Shown: positions 1 to 13,794, counted from the first letter of the stretch. The stretch is DNA of 64,000 nt from Heracleum sosnowskyi (GCA_030848705.1 CM061240.1:19487001-19551000); one strand, 5' to 3'. A program made the numbers and translations. The notes: a model not told the origin generated them from the sequence alone.

Positions 1-3000
1 TAACTACAATAGTATGTAGAAAATATGAAGTAAATATATCTCATACGTCTTCAAGACCATAGCTTGTACAAAAATACTAATTTTTAAGGTAACAGATCTA
101 TTCACAACATTTTCTGAAACCAACAACTCTGGAAGGTTAGAATAATCAAGGGTAAGAATGAGCCAACACGCTCGGTCAAGGAATAAAGAACGCACTTCAA
201 GACTTCAACATGGTATCGACTGGATATGCGGTATGAATAAAACTCATCAAGATAGATATCTCACGACTGCCAATGGAATCAAGGAAGTGGATTTCGACTA
301 TTTGGAATCCAAATGAATTAAGAGTAAGTGATTTCAGCAAGATTGAAACCACCATTTATTAATCAACAACCAACAATTTTACGCAACGAATAAACCTGAA
401 TATCAGGTCATAACTCACAAGTACAAAACATATGGATGTAACTCATCCCAGAAATAAGAATTAATATTAGAATTGGATTTTTAACATTTATCAAATCAAA
501 GTTGTGCTGCTGGCCAGCCACGCAACAACCCCGGACTAGCTCATGCATAGTCCTCTACGGATCCAAGGCCAATCTGGGCCTAAATTACATCGACCATAAA
601 TGGCCCGACCAATAATTGGTCCATTTTTAAAAACATTCCAATCCTATATTTTATACGTCAGGTGTCAGAACAATTGACAACCTTCCTTCGACAATCAGGT
701 GTCGGAAGAATCGACAACCTAATACAACAATTGCTGGAAAACTCACGTTCCAGGAAACAGTTCAATTATGAAGAATCCATTAAGGAATAACAATATAATC
801 TAGTATCGACGAGATCGACACAATATGGGGAGGTGCACATGAAAAGTGACAATATAATAAGCATCGACGAGTTCGATGTAACAACTGGGATATAATGAAG
901 AATAAACAATGACATGCTCAACAAGATTAAATCTGATATGAAACAGGCATTATGATATCAACAGAATTTGCAATAACTCAATATGGAATAGGGTTCAAAG
1001 AACAGGCTCTAGATGGCCTTAACAGTCCAAATCATCACATTATGGAAGAATTAGTTAAGATTCAACAATCTGGTAAGTGACAAGAAAGTCAAGTTCAAGT
1101 TTAAGAAAAATTCAGGGTGAAGTTTATAAATGAAGAAAACAAAGGTTTATTAACTTCTGGCAGAAATAGTTCAAGTCCTTCGAACATATACTTATAATAG
1201 ATAAGCCTCGTATTTGAAGGAAGTAAACTAAATCATGCACAGCATAAATGAATTCGAATCAGGGAATGGATCAGATGATCGCATTAACAAGAAATGATAA
1301 TAATACTTGCAAGGGTGCAGGATGGAAAAATGGAATACTTGTAGAACAAGTACCACAACTTCGGAATTAAAAATAACGTTTTCAACATAGGGTTCGTAAG
1401 TTCCCACTCATCTAGGGTTGGCAATATTCCAACCTAATATTTTAAAATCATGTCTTTTAAAAGAAAGCCTTAGTATACGGCCCATAATTATCTCTTCAAA
1501 CTTTTCAATATAATAAGTATATCTTTCCAATCAATATGAAAATATGAATCTAAACTCAAAAGGTATAAAAGAGTACTCGTCAATTTACGAGATTAAATAA
1601 CATACTTGCAATTCAATGCAAAAGAAATCAACATTTGAAAATTTAGTAATAAGCATTCAACATGCATACTAATAATTCAAGATAATATCCCTTAATTAAT
1701 AAGCAAGGGTATAAACACTTGCCTCTGGTCCTTAGCTATTTCGTAACGCTGAAACAATACGATGCCCTCCTTATTCTATCTTATCGCACGATTCGCTACT
1801 TCCGTCCTTCTTTGCTTTAACGCTCTTGCGAATACCACTAGTCTGCTTCTACCATTTCGAATCCACGTGCCAGCCTCGATAGTCAAACATGAGACGGTAC
1901 TTAGTCTTCAACGTATAATCCTCATATTTCATAAATGATTGTAACTTAACTTCGACGCACTTACCGATCTTACCGATATCTTTGTTGCATAAACATCCAC
2001 ATCTCAATTGATAGACCAATCGCAATCAACCACATAAGTAATCCACGTAACTCGCTTGACGACAATCCCCATACTATAAAAAGTCAACATCCAAGTCAAC
2101 GGCCTCGTAAATCTCACTTTCTAACATAACCGACAAATTTCTATCCCATCTACCCCTCGTGATAACATTAGACACAACCAATTACTCAAACAAGTCTCAA
2201 CACAATTTATTCGCATGCATGACTCAACAACAGATAATTCACATCATTCACATAATACATTTAAACAAGTAACCGGTTACGTATCGGACGCCCGGTCTAA
2301 TTTACGATATTAAAAACTCAGACACTAGCCCTAGTACGGGCATATACGGACTATAAAACACATTACACAACTCATACAAACCATATAGCACTTATAACTA
2401 TTTTTAAAACATCACACGAAACTTATTTGAATTTAAATAAGCCACAAACAATTTTTAAATCAAAAATCGGATTTTTAAACCCAATATAAGTATTTTAAAT
2501 GCAAATAAATCAATTAATAAAATTAATTGACACTCTTTTAAATGCTCAAACTATTTTTAAATAAATAAACCAAGCTAGAAAATAATTAAACTTAATTTTA
2601 ATTAATTAAATCTAATTAATAATTAATTATTAAGAATTAACTGATTAAAAGAATTAATCAATTAATTAAATAAATTAACTATTAATCAAAAATAATTAAA
2701 ATAATTAAATTTAATCAATTTTCGAATTTAATAAATATTTATGAATTTATAAAATTTTCGGAATAATAAAATGTATTTTTAAATCAAAGATATGATTTTT
2801 AGAATTATAAAACTATTTTTGAATTATTTTTTTAAAATAAAAACCCAGAAACACTTTTCTGGAAATGGATTAGGGTTTGTAAGATCAAACCGGGTCGGGT
2901 TAGGGTTTTGAAACCGGGTCGCCAAGAACACAAACGGGTCGCCAAGAACACGTCACCGGAAACTGGGTTTCCCAGTTTCCGGCCGACGTCCGGCCAACCC

Positions 3001-4202
3001 ACCAGTTTCCGGCGACCAAAAACCAAACCAAACACACAGATTTTTATGCGAAATTCACAGGAATGTCTCAACGTTTACAGTACCGAGCCCAGTTAACTAA
3101 AATCACATCAAAATCGTTCAAAACGAACGGAAAGAAAACGGCGGCGCCGTTTCCGGCCAACCCAAATTCTACACCAAATCAAAAACCGATTACACGGTTC
3201 AACTCTAAACTCACAGATCTATCTAATCGCTAGAACACAATCAAGAAACAGTTAGCCGATCAAAATCCCGATCAAACTCCGGTGAACTTACAACTTTCCG
3301 ATTAGCTCGAAATCTTACTCAAAATCCAAATTAAAAATCATACACATACTCTGCATCACATAATAAACACAACTATGCCATCAATTTGCAAGAACAATCA
3401 ATAATAAAGATTCCCCCAAATTAAATCAAAAATTCGAAATAAATAATTAAATTAAAAATCGGAAAAACTCAGAAATCATACCCACATGAATTTTGATGGT
3501 GGATTTAGGTAGAGGATGATGAGAGATTCGATTTGGTTACAAGAACATCGAAATCGGAATCCGATAACGCCTTCAAAATTGAGTTTGATTCTCAAGAACA
3601 CGAAGAACACGTTTCAGGGGTTTTTAACTTTTTAACTGTAATTATGCTTTATTATACGCAAAACAAAGTACGATTTGCCTTTTTATATTAAACGGAAAAT
3701 AATACCCCAAACGACATTTTTGGATCGATACTGATCCGATAGATCGCTTTAAATATAATTTAACAAAATAAACGCTTTAAATCTTTAATAAAGCAGAATA
3801 CACGTTTCACGAGACGATAAGCATCCATAAAGTACGGATAACTACAAGTATCGTTTAATAATAGATATACGAACCAAAATACTTCTATTACGAATATTTT
3901 CGAATACTTTCCATTTTAACGAATGAAATATTGGTACGAACGATATACCAATCTCCCGAATAATTTGGGAACGATCCAAATTTTCTTTTCAATAATTAAA
4001 ATAAAATAAAATAGTATAACATCCTTTTCAAACTAATTTCAAATTCCCCACACATTTCACATAGCATCACAATATCACATATTCAATCATTTAACGAATA
4101 ACTTAGCACGTTTAAACAGATAAATCATTTAATAACTCTTAATATGAAATTAAAATTTCATTTCACATCATATAATAACACGTAATTTTCCCGGATCTTA
4201 CA
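1..4202 (-). mobile_element. 3' LTR (truncated by window edge) of LARD-like LTR retrotransposon
   Basis: This segment repeats 7801-12002 almost base for base, so it is the second LTR of the same element. On the minus strand the LTR starts TGTAAGATCCGGG at 4202, directly after a polypurine tract. About 668 bp of its far end lie outside the window. By eye the two copies differ at only a handful of sites (for example 1778/9578, 2396/10196, 3796/11596 and a short cluster at 2968-2973). It contains no credible coding sequence; short ORFs around 2832-3096 lie in a GC-richer LTR stretch and have no recognisable domain. Confidence 0.93.
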
Positions 4203-4215
4203 TCCTTTCCCCCTT
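4203..4215 (-). other. Polypurine tract of the LARD-like element
   Basis: Read on the minus strand this is AAGGGGGAAAGGA, immediately followed by the LTR start TG. A purine run in this position primes plus-strand DNA synthesis in LTR retrotransposons. It fixes the element's orientation as minus and marks the inner edge of the 3' LTR. Confidence 0.88.
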
Positions 4216-4439
4216 AACAGGATTCTGTCCTCAGAATCAACTTGCGCAAACACAGGTGGATATTTTCCAACATCTCATTCTCAAATTCCTAGGTTGACTC
4301 TTCAACCTTAGGATTTCTCCTCATACTCACACTAATTTGACTCCTCTATTACTCATCACTCTCTCATACTGACTCAATATCTCAATTGGTTACTCAACAT
4401 AGAACAATTTAACTAAATCTCTATAGGTTCGAATTTTAT

Positions 4440-4850
4440 GAAATACACTTTGAATACACCACTCATGGAGTGGTACGCAAACTTATACGCAACTTTCCCA
4501 ACACACAGTAGATCGACGTAAGGTAGCATTTCAAAATTGTCATAATAACTGTTGTCGTAAGGAAATCTAATCATCTGTAAATGGTCCTTCCAATTACCTT
4601 AAAATTTTAGTACACAACCATAGTCTGTCTGAATTCTTTAATTAAGTCGCAGATCTCTGTCAAATACATTTGAACCCTTCATTCCATGCCGTACTATTAC
4701 CTCATTCAAATAGCTAGAGATGAACCAATTCATCTAATAAATATCTCTCGTTAATCGGTCAATAATAACTCAAATAACATCATGATTAGCTCTAAGCCTT
4801 AGCAACTCTACTACAAAGTCTATCTTAATATGTTTCCACTTCCATTCAGG
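4440..4850 (-). pseudogene. Decayed Ty3/gypsy integrase fragment
   Basis: Translating the minus strand from 4850 gives a run beginning PEWKWKHIKIDFVVEL, then a stretch resembling 'ANHD.I.VI.DRLT' and 'YLNE.VVRHG', interrupted by stop codons. These match the start of the catalytic core of plant gypsy integrases, which usually reads like PEWKWE.I.MDFV.GLPR followed by .VIVDRLTK. Stops and frame breaks make it non-functional. The position just upstream of the polypurine tract is where a gypsy pol should end. Family assignment is knowledge-based and needs a translated search. Confidence 0.7.
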
Positions 4851-6754
4851 AATCTCTTTAGTTGTAATCGTCTACTATACCTCTGTTACTCTGTCTTCAT
4901 TTTCTAGCATCCCAAGCATTTAAATACTCACCAACATTAATATCCTTTTAAACCTCTTATATATCCTTTACATTTCCTTCTTATCCATTATACTCTCTCG
5001 CTCCTTCCTGTAATTGAATTCCATTTCTCTTTCCATAACTCTTTCCTTTATGTAGCCCTTTCTCTTTAATCAATCCTGGTTGAATCCTTACTTCCGTCAT
5101 TTCTTTTTGTTAATCTCTTGTTATCATAACCTCAAAGCTCCATTCTTTCTACTCCTTGTACCGAAGATGTTTACGTCTCTAATCTTCCTCTTTCTACTCA
5201 TACTATCAGCCATCCATATTCTTGGGTCAACTTTATCTACCTCCAATATATCTAACAACTACTTTCAACGATCACATACCTTTCATATCAATTAAATCTT
5301 CAGCTGAAAACAACCCCTCATTACCTTATCCATTGTCTTTAAATCCTTATCAACACCTCTTCATCTTCTTTTCCTATCTACAATTGTGAGAATATTCCTT
5401 ATCAACTTGGTGACTTAATCCCATATCTTTAAAATTGTTCTACTTAGTCCTAAGAACTTAATCAATCTCCATCTGATTCCCAAATAATTTAGAAGATACA
5501 TTCACAGTAACACTCAGGAAACCTTTTTCCATGGTTCCATCTCATTTCCCAAACAGCTTGATCAACTCGACATTATCTTGATTCTCATTCTATACATCCA
5601 CATTGGCTAGTAAGATCTACCTTAACTATCGTGAGCAAAAGACTTGCAATCATATCATACAATCCTGAAATACTCAAAGATCAACTCATTCTCCATTATT
5701 AGTCTATCATCAAATCTTAAAAGTTCTTCTCATTGAGACAAAAACCTATTATGTCCATCTTCCACAACACGGGATATCATTAGCACAATTACACATTTTT
5801 CCCCAATTTCCAATCAACTTTTGAATCATCTAACTTCACCTCTTCCACATCGTAACATTAATCGATAGAGAGAGAACAACTGGCTCCGTTATATGTTACT
5901 AGTATTCTAATCGCATCGTAATCCGCTTTCGCTCGTGGTAATTCAATCGCAAATTCTTCGTTCATTATGGTAGCGTAAATTTCAGTTCACCCTAATGGCA
6001 TACCTCCCAGATTATTTGGTATAACAAAAATTCATGATATTTTGAAGTGAAAAGATTCTATATCGTAGCAAATGTCCCACAATTGGGGTTACCAAATCTG
6101 CATATTCCAAAGCAAACATTATTGGAAGTGAAAGAATTACTGAGAGATCAATTTGATCACATGAACTCAATGTTGTGTGTCTCTATTAAGACAGTACTAA
6201 AGGTAATTAGCCTTCTTGTATTTCACAACACACAAGTGACGGCGTCCCGTCAGACTTCTATCACATAGACAGATAGTCCTTGTGTCCCCTATAAATAGGG
6301 TTGTTTACCTCAGTTGGAGTAGAGAAATATGAAAGAAGTTTAGAGTCAGAATGACAACCAGGGCCTTTCGATAAGAAATCTTAAATACACACCTTGGATT
6401 GAAATTGAATAGATTCCAAAGGTGTTATTTCAGAAAAGAAGAACAACCAGAAAGGAAGTATCAACAAATAGTGTTACATTACAATTAGAGTTATCCACTC
6501 CGGAAGAATGAAGGAGTTGGAATTTAAATAACATATTTTTCAACAAGCCTCAAAATTTGAAATAGATATCACAACAACCTCTGATGCAATTGCAAACATG
6601 ATTGATCGAAAGTATCAACTACAAAGTCAAAAGGTGGAATATATCCATCAACACGGGTTCCTCTTAAAGGAATGCCAAATATTTCATTAGGATGGGAAGG
6701 TATTACCAAGGTCTTCACATATGCCTCCTCCGTCGACTCCTTCGATAGCTCGTT

Positions 6755-6870
6755 ATTCGATTTCAGCCCTTCTTCTCCACGTTATTCGATTTCAGCCCTT
6801 CTTTTCCACGTCATTCGATTTCAGCCCTTCTTTTCCACGTCATTCGATTTCAGCCCTTCTTTTCCACGTC
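6755..6870. repeat. Four tandem copies of a 29-bp unit
   Basis: The unit ATTCGATTTCAGCCCTTCTT plus TTCCACGTC repeats four times at 6755, 6784, 6813 and 6842. The first copy has two substitutions and the other three look identical. It lies in the element's leader, about 250 bp from the PBS. No function is apparent. Confidence 0.9.
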
Positions 6871-7118
6871 GCAAGATTATCAATATCGTACGTCGTCGTC
6901 GACTCGTAATAGTCCTTGAAGATTCCGCCTTAGACATCTACAAACGCAAGAAGTTCTATCCATTTCAGCACAACTATATCAATCAAATACCTCCATCTCA
7001 ACTCACTCAGCGGTACTATATCCAATAGTCCAACACAAACTCTAAATGAGCTCTGACGTTCCTTATATAACTATATACACTCCCACACACTCTCGTTTCT
7101 AGTTTTACTATAACCCTT

Positions 7119-7130
7119 GCTCTGATACCA
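7119..7130 (-). other. Primer-binding site (initiator-Met tRNA) of the LARD-like element
   Basis: On the minus strand TGGTATCAGAGC lies 2 nt inside the 5' LTR end. It complements the 3' end of plant initiator methionine tRNA, the usual minus-strand primer. With the polypurine tract at the other end it confirms minus orientation. Confidence 0.93.
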
Positions 7131-7132
7131 AC

Positions 7133-10100
7133 TGTAACGCCCCCAAATCCGGGGTCAAAGGATTTGGTCGTCACACTGCACTCTTAATCCAAACAACCTG
7201 TTCAATATAAAATCAACACAATAATAATAATATCTGTGACCCCAACTCTACCAAGAATCTTTAAAGGTTATAGTGCTAGAAGCAAGAATCCAAAATTTCA
7301 TTACAACAATCTTTCTTCTTTACAACCATTCTCTTTACACAAATTCTAATACACCAGTATAACTTCGATAAGAAGTATACCAGGCAACTATCTTATACAA
7401 TAAATTATTCAATAGAAAACATCTATATACAAAACCTCTCACTAGCTCCAATGCTCTGGATCAAAACGTCTTTACGCTAATATCTTTCCCCATCTCTGAT
7501 CAGCTACGCGGACAACTCTCGCCAACCCACCTTCTTTCTGGCAGGCTAAAATATATATAAATAAAACAAGTATGAGCGAATGAATTGCTCAGCAAGCGCA
7601 TTATTAAATATAATACGAAAGGTTTCCAAAATAAACTTTGGATTTTCAAATAACAACTTTTGTTTTTGAACAATTATAATCTTTAAAACTTTCAAATTAA
7701 GTTTGGTAATTTACCACAATTTCTCATTCAGTTTCTCGCAACCGAATAGTTTTAAAACGCAAAAGATTTATATTGGTCATTACGATGACCGAATCAACAA
7801 TAACTACAATAGTATGTAGAAAATATGAAGTAAATATATCTCATACGTCTTCAAGACCATAGCTTGTACAAAAATACTAATTTTTAAGGTAACAGATCTA
7901 TTCACAACATTTTCTGAAACCAACAACTCTGGAAGGTTAGAATAATCAAGGGTAAGAATGAGCCAACACGCTCGGTCAAGGAATAAAGAACGCACTTCAA
8001 GACTTCAACATGGTATCGACTGGATATGCGGTATGAATAAAACTCATCAAGATAGATATCTCACGACTGCCAATGGAATCAAGGAAGTGGATTTCGACTA
8101 TTTGGAATCCAAATGAATTAAGAGTAAGTGATTTCAGCAAGATTGAAACCACCATTTATTAATCAACAACCAACAATTTTACGCAACGAATAAACCTGAA
8201 TATCAGGTCATAACTCACAAGTACAAAACATATGGATGTAACTCATCCCAGAAATAAGAATTAATATTAGAATTGGATTTTTAACATTTATCAAATCAAA
8301 GTTGTGCTGCTGGCCAGCCACGCAACAACCCCGGACTAGCTCATGCATAGTCCTCTACGGATCCAAGGCCAATCTGGGCCTAAATTACATCGACCATAAA
8401 TGGCCCGACCAATAATTGGTCCATTTTTAAAAACATTCCAATCCTATATTTTATACGTCAGGTGTCAGAACAATTGACAACCTTCCTTCGACAATCAGGT
8501 GTCGGAAGAATCGACAACCTAATACAACAATTGCTGGAAAACTCACGTTCCAGGAAACAGTTCAATTATGAAGAATCCATTAAGGAATAACAATATAATC
8601 TAGTATCGACGAGATCGACACAATATGGGGAGGTGCACATGAAAAGTGACAATATAATAAGCATCGACGAGTTCGATGTAACAACTGGGATATAATGAAG
8701 AATAAACAATGACATGCTCAACAAGATTAAATCTGATATGAAACAGGCATTATGATATCAACAGAATTTGCAATAACTCAATATGGAATAGGGTTCAAAG
8801 AACAGGCTCTAGATGGCCTTAACAGTCCAAATCATCACATTATGGAAGAATTAGTTAAGATTCAACAATCTGGTAAGTGACAAGAAAGTCAAGTTCAAGT
8901 TTAAGAAAAATTCAGGGTGAAGTTTATAAATGAAGAAAACAAAGGTTTATTAACTTCTGGCAGAAATAGTTCAAGTCCTTCGAACATATACTTATAATAG
9001 ATAAGCCTCGTATTTGAAGGAAGTAAACTAAATCATGCACAGCATAAATGAATTCGAATCAGGGAATGGATCAGATGATCGCATTAACAAGAAATGATAA
9101 TAATACTTGCAAGGGTGCAGGATGGAAAAATGGAATACTTGTAGAACAAGTACCACAACTTCGGAATTAAAAATAACGTTTTCAACATAGGGTTCGTAAG
9201 TTCCCACTCATCTAGGGTTGGCAATATTCCAACCTAATATTTTAAAATCATGTCTTTTAAAAGAAAGCCTTAGTATACGGCCCATAATTATCTCTTCAAA
9301 CTTTTCAATATAATAAGTATATCTTTCCAATCAATATGAAAATATGAATCTAAACTCAAAAGGTATAAAAGAGTACTCGTCAATTTACGAGATTAAATAA
9401 CATACTTGCAATTCAATGCAAAAGAAATCAACATTTGAAAATTTAGTAATAAGCATTCAACATGCATACTAATAATTCAAGATAATATCCCTTAATTAAT
9501 AAGCAAGGGTATAAACACTTGCCTCTGGTCCTTAGCTATTTCGTAACGCTGAAACAATACGATGCCCTCCTTATTCTGTCTTATCGCACGATTCGCTACT
9601 TCCGTCCTTCTTTGCTTTAACGCTCTTGCGAATACCACTAGTCTGCTTCTACCATTTCGAATCCACGTGCCAGCCTCGATAGTCAAACATGAGACGGTAC
9701 TTAGTCTTCAACGTATAATCCTCATATTTCATAAATGATTGTAACTTAACTTCGACGCACTTACCGATCTTACCGATATCTTTGTTGCATAAACATCCAC
9801 ATCTCAATTGATAGACCAATCGCAATCAACCACATAAGTAATCCACGTAACTCGCTTGACGACAATCCCCATACTATAAAAAGTCAACATCCAAGTCAAC
9901 GGCCTCGTAAATCTCACTTTCTAACATAACCGACAAATTTCTATCCCATCTACCCCTCGTGATAACATTAGACACAACCAATTACTCAAACAAGTCTCAA
10001 CACAATTTATTCGCATGCATGACTCAACAACAGATAATTCACATCATTCACATAATACATTTAAACAAGTAACCGGTTACGTATCGGACGCCCGGTCTAA

Positions 10101-12002
10101 TTTACGATATTAAAAACTCAGACACTAGCCCTAGTACGGGCATATACGGACTATAAAACACATTACACAACTCATACAAACCATATAGCACTTCTAACTA
10201 TTTTTAAAACATCACACGAAACTTATTTGAATTTAAATAAGCCACAAACAATTTTTAAATCAAAAATCGGATTTTTAAACCCAATATAAGTATTTTAAAT
10301 GCAAATAAATCAATTAATAAAATTAATTGACACTCTTTTAAATGCTCAAACTATTTTTAAATAAATAAACCAAGCTAGAAAATAATTAAACTTAATTTTA
10401 ATTAATTAAATCTAATTAATAATTAATTATTAAGAATTAACTGATTAAAAGAATTAATCAATTAATTAAATAAATTAACTATTAATCAAAAATAATTAAA
10501 ATAATTAAATTTAATCAATTTTCGAATTTAATAAATATTTATGAATTTATAAAATTTTCGGAATAATAAAATGTATTTTTAAATCAAAGATATGATTTTT
10601 AGAATTATAAAACTATTTTTGAATTATTTTTTTAAAATAAAAACCCAGAAACACTTTTCTGGAAATGGATTAGGGTTTGTAAGATCAAACCGGGTCGGGT
10701 TAGGGTTTTGAAACCGGGTCGCCAAGAACACAAACGGGTCGCCAAGAACACGTCACCGGAAACTGGGAAACCAAGTTTCCGGCCGACGTCCGGCCAACCC
10801 ACCAGTTTCCGGCGACCAAAAACCAAACCAAACACACAGATTTTTATGCGAAATTCACAGGAATGTCTCAACGTTTACAGTACCGAGCCCAGTTAACTAA
10901 AATCACATCAAAATCGTTCAAAACGAACGGAAAGAAAACGGCGGCGCCGTTTCCGGCCAACCCAAATTCTACACCAAATCAAAAACCGATTACACGGTTC
11001 AACTCTAAACTCACAGATCTATCTAATCGCTAGAACACAATCAAGAAACAGTTAGCCGATCAAAATCCCGATCAAACTCCGGTGAACTTACAACTTTCCG
11101 ATTAGCTCGAAATCTTACTCAAAATCCAAATTAAAAATCATACACATACTCTGCATCACATAATAAACACAACTATGCCATCAATTTGCAAGAACAATCA
11201 ATAATAAAGATTCCCCCAAATTAAATCAAAAATTCGAAATAAATAATTAAATTAAAAATCGGAAAAACTCAGAAATCATACCCACATGAATTTTGATGGT
11301 GGATTTAGGTAGAGGATGATGAGAGATTCGATTTGGTTACAAGAACATCGAAATCGGAATCCGATAACGCCTTCAAAATTGAGTTTGATTCTCAAGAACA
11401 CGAAGAACACGTTTCAGGGGTTTTTAACTTTTTAACTGTAATTATGCTTTATTATACGCAAAACAAAGTACGATTTGCCTTTTTATATTAAACGGAAAAT
11501 AATACCCCAAACGACATTTTTGGATCGATACTGATCCGATAGATCGCTTTAAATATAATTTAACAAAATAAACGCTTTAAATCTTTAATAAAGCATAATA
11601 CACGTTTCACGAGACGATAAGCATCCATAAAGTACGGATAACTACAAGTATCGTTTAATAATAGATATACGAACCAAAATACTTCTATTACGAATATTTT
11701 CGAATACTTTCCATTTTAACGAATGAAATATTGGTACGAACGATATACCAATCTCCCGAATAATTTGGGAACGATCCAAATTTTCTTTTCAATAATTAAA
11801 ATAAAATAAAATAGTATAACATCCTTTTCAAACTAATTTCAAATTCCCCACACATTTCACATAGCATCACAATATCACATATTCAATCATTTAACGAATA
11901 ACTTAGCACGTTTAAACAGATAAATCATTTAATAACTCTTAATATGAAATTAAAATTTCATTTCACATCATATAATAACACGTAATTTTCCCGGATCTTA
12001 CA
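7133..12002 (-). mobile_element. 5' LTR (complete, 4,870 bp) of LARD-like LTR retrotransposon
   Basis: On the minus strand the LTR runs from TGTAAGATCC at 12002 to GGGCGTTACA at 7133, with canonical TG...CA ends. Positions 7801-12002 duplicate 1-4202. The inner boundary is fixed by the PBS and the outer boundary by the abrupt return to the interrupted ORF of the copia element at 12003. The target duplication should be the 5 bp at 12003-12007 (GCCTG), but its partner lies off the left edge. The region around 10280-10620 is very AT-rich; 10670-10960 is GC-richer. Confidence 0.93.
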
Positions 12003-13794
12003 GCCTGAGCCAAGTAAGAGCTAGTGCTAGGCACTTCATGAGATGTAAGATTTTGAGTCTCCTCCAGCCTTGGAATGGCTGTAGAGTCTGATGTTGTCTC
12101 CATTGAAATGGGATGTGTTACAACATCAGCCCTATTTGTCTGTGAGGACAGTTCCACACCCCTAAGGATGGGAGAATTTGACACAGAGTCTCCAGTTAGA
12201 ACTGGTGAAGCCTCTGTGTTTTTGTTGGTGTCATTAGAATATGCCCCAGCATGCATTTCCTGACCAACCAAATGTGGGTCCTGGGTGGTGAGCATAGTGC
12301 CAAGCACCATGTCACTTGAAAGGGGCTCACTCACAGAAACAGGAAGTGAGTGATCAAGTTCAAGATTGTCATAAGAATGACTTTCTTGATTTGAAGAAAT
12401 TTGAGATGCAGATTCTGGAAGAAAAGATGTGTTTAGAGTAGATTTGGGCAACTCCCCCTGAGGAATAGGAGGAGTTTCAATAGTGATGTGCTCTCCACTC
12501 TGTGTAGTACCACCCTTATTACCACTGGGGTCAAGAGTGAGTTCTTGACCCTGTGCAGACTCTGTACAGGTTGCAGTGGGGAGGCTGCTCTTTTCAATGC
12601 CAATGACCTGTTGAGAGGCCATTGACAGTAACAGGTGTACCCCTTTTGCCACATCTGAATGCTGTTGGGAGGATTCAGTGGTAGGTTTGGATTTTGATTT
12701 CTTACTGTGTCTGGTGAGAGGTGACTCAGGATTCTCACTTTCTATCTCTACAGATTCATTTACAATAGCAAGGGGTCTCTTCTTGGTCTTCTTTTTAGTA
12801 ACACCAACCTTTTGAGAGATTGATGCACTTGGCTCCCTAACTTCTAAAGTGGTGTTTATAGTAGGGTTACTGGATGTGATGGGAAGGCTGGGGTTAGACT
12901 GTGTAGCTCCTTCAGTCTTAGCCTCCCCTGTCCAGGAAAGTTCATGGTATATTGGCTTAGCAAGTTGATATGATTCAAATGTGTCCTGCATATGCTGGGT
13001 CACACTTAGAATCACATCAACTTGATTCCTTGTGTCCAATGACCCAAATAGAATCTTGGACATGGACTTGGAATAAACCATTTTATTTTTATTTATACCC
13101 TCTAGTTCATGTATATTAGAATCAAGATAATTTAAAATACATTGAAGGAAACGAGGATAAAAGATTTCATTACCTCTACCACGAACTGTCCTCCCTAGCC
13201 TTTGAGCCAATTCCTTGAGGATAATTGCTCCAACATTTATCTCCTGATTGTGGGCTAGGGAGTAGGCCAGCTTCACAGCAATGTGACTAATGTGGTCCCA
13301 TCCTGTCTTCCTGCATAAGAACACCTTTTGGAGTGTATAAAAAAGAAACGACTGCTCCCTCCTGACATGCTTCTTGTTCAACTTAGCCATGTCAACTTTA
13401 TCTGCATACTTGATGAGGTCCAAGAAAGCGACCATCTCATCATCACTAGCTTCAGCATCATGACCCTCAACCTTGAACCCCAGGGCCTCGTTAATCTCCT
13501 TCTCCCCAAACTGGAAGGACTTGCCCCCAATTGTACAACTCACCTCTTGAAACGAAGTCCCATCCTCCTTCGCCATTGTTGCAACCAACACTGTTCTCCA
13601 GAACCCTTCCAATACATCGCATACAGAGTGGGGTTAAGGGTCAAGGTTTGGCGGAGGTAGGAGGTGTTTAAGAACCGTACAAAGCACTTGTACCTAGGGT
13701 TTGCCTCCACCTCAGAGGGAATTGAAAGTAGATTTGTTTCTTTGGGAATGGTTAGAGGAATTGAGGATGATACTGCTTGAGATTTGGGTGCCAT
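12003..13794 (-). pseudogene. 3' accessory ORF of the SIRE-type element, frameshifted and interrupted
   Basis: The natural start is the ATG at 13794 (MAPKSQAVSS). About 60 codons later the frame is lost near 13610 and picked up in another frame at EGFWRTVLVATMAKEDGTSF, so a small indel broke it. It then runs open for over 500 residues until the LARD LTR cuts it at 12002. The first ~230 residues look globular (FLNTSYLRQ, then RFLQCILNYL). The rest is rich in Ser, Thr, Pro and Gln with a basic patch (KKKTKKRPLA), so probably disordered. Uncharacterised ORFs occupy this place, where SIRE elements carry an 'env-like' ORF, but I see no signal peptide or membrane segment, so an envelope role is not supported. 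Confidence 0.75.

Larger units (their letters stand above)
4203..7132 (-). mobile_element. Internal region of LARD-like element, no intact gag-pol
   Basis: Only about 2.93 kb separates the two ~4.87-kb LTRs, and no long ORF exists on the element strand. The one recognisable coding trace is a decayed gypsy integrase at 4440-4850. Very long LTRs around a short, essentially non-coding core are the hallmark of LARDs, which depend on proteins supplied by autonomous relatives. The integrase trace resembles the Tekay/Del (chromovirus) group, but too little is left to be sure of the lineage. The rest (4860-6750 and 6871-7118) shows no feature I can name beyond a short tandem repeat. Confidence 0.8.

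Noticed and set aside
2832..3096. Overlapping ORFs inside the LARD LTR (and at 10632-10896)
   Set aside because: They lie in a GC-richer LTR patch on both strands, share no domain, and owe their length to few stop codons in that composition.
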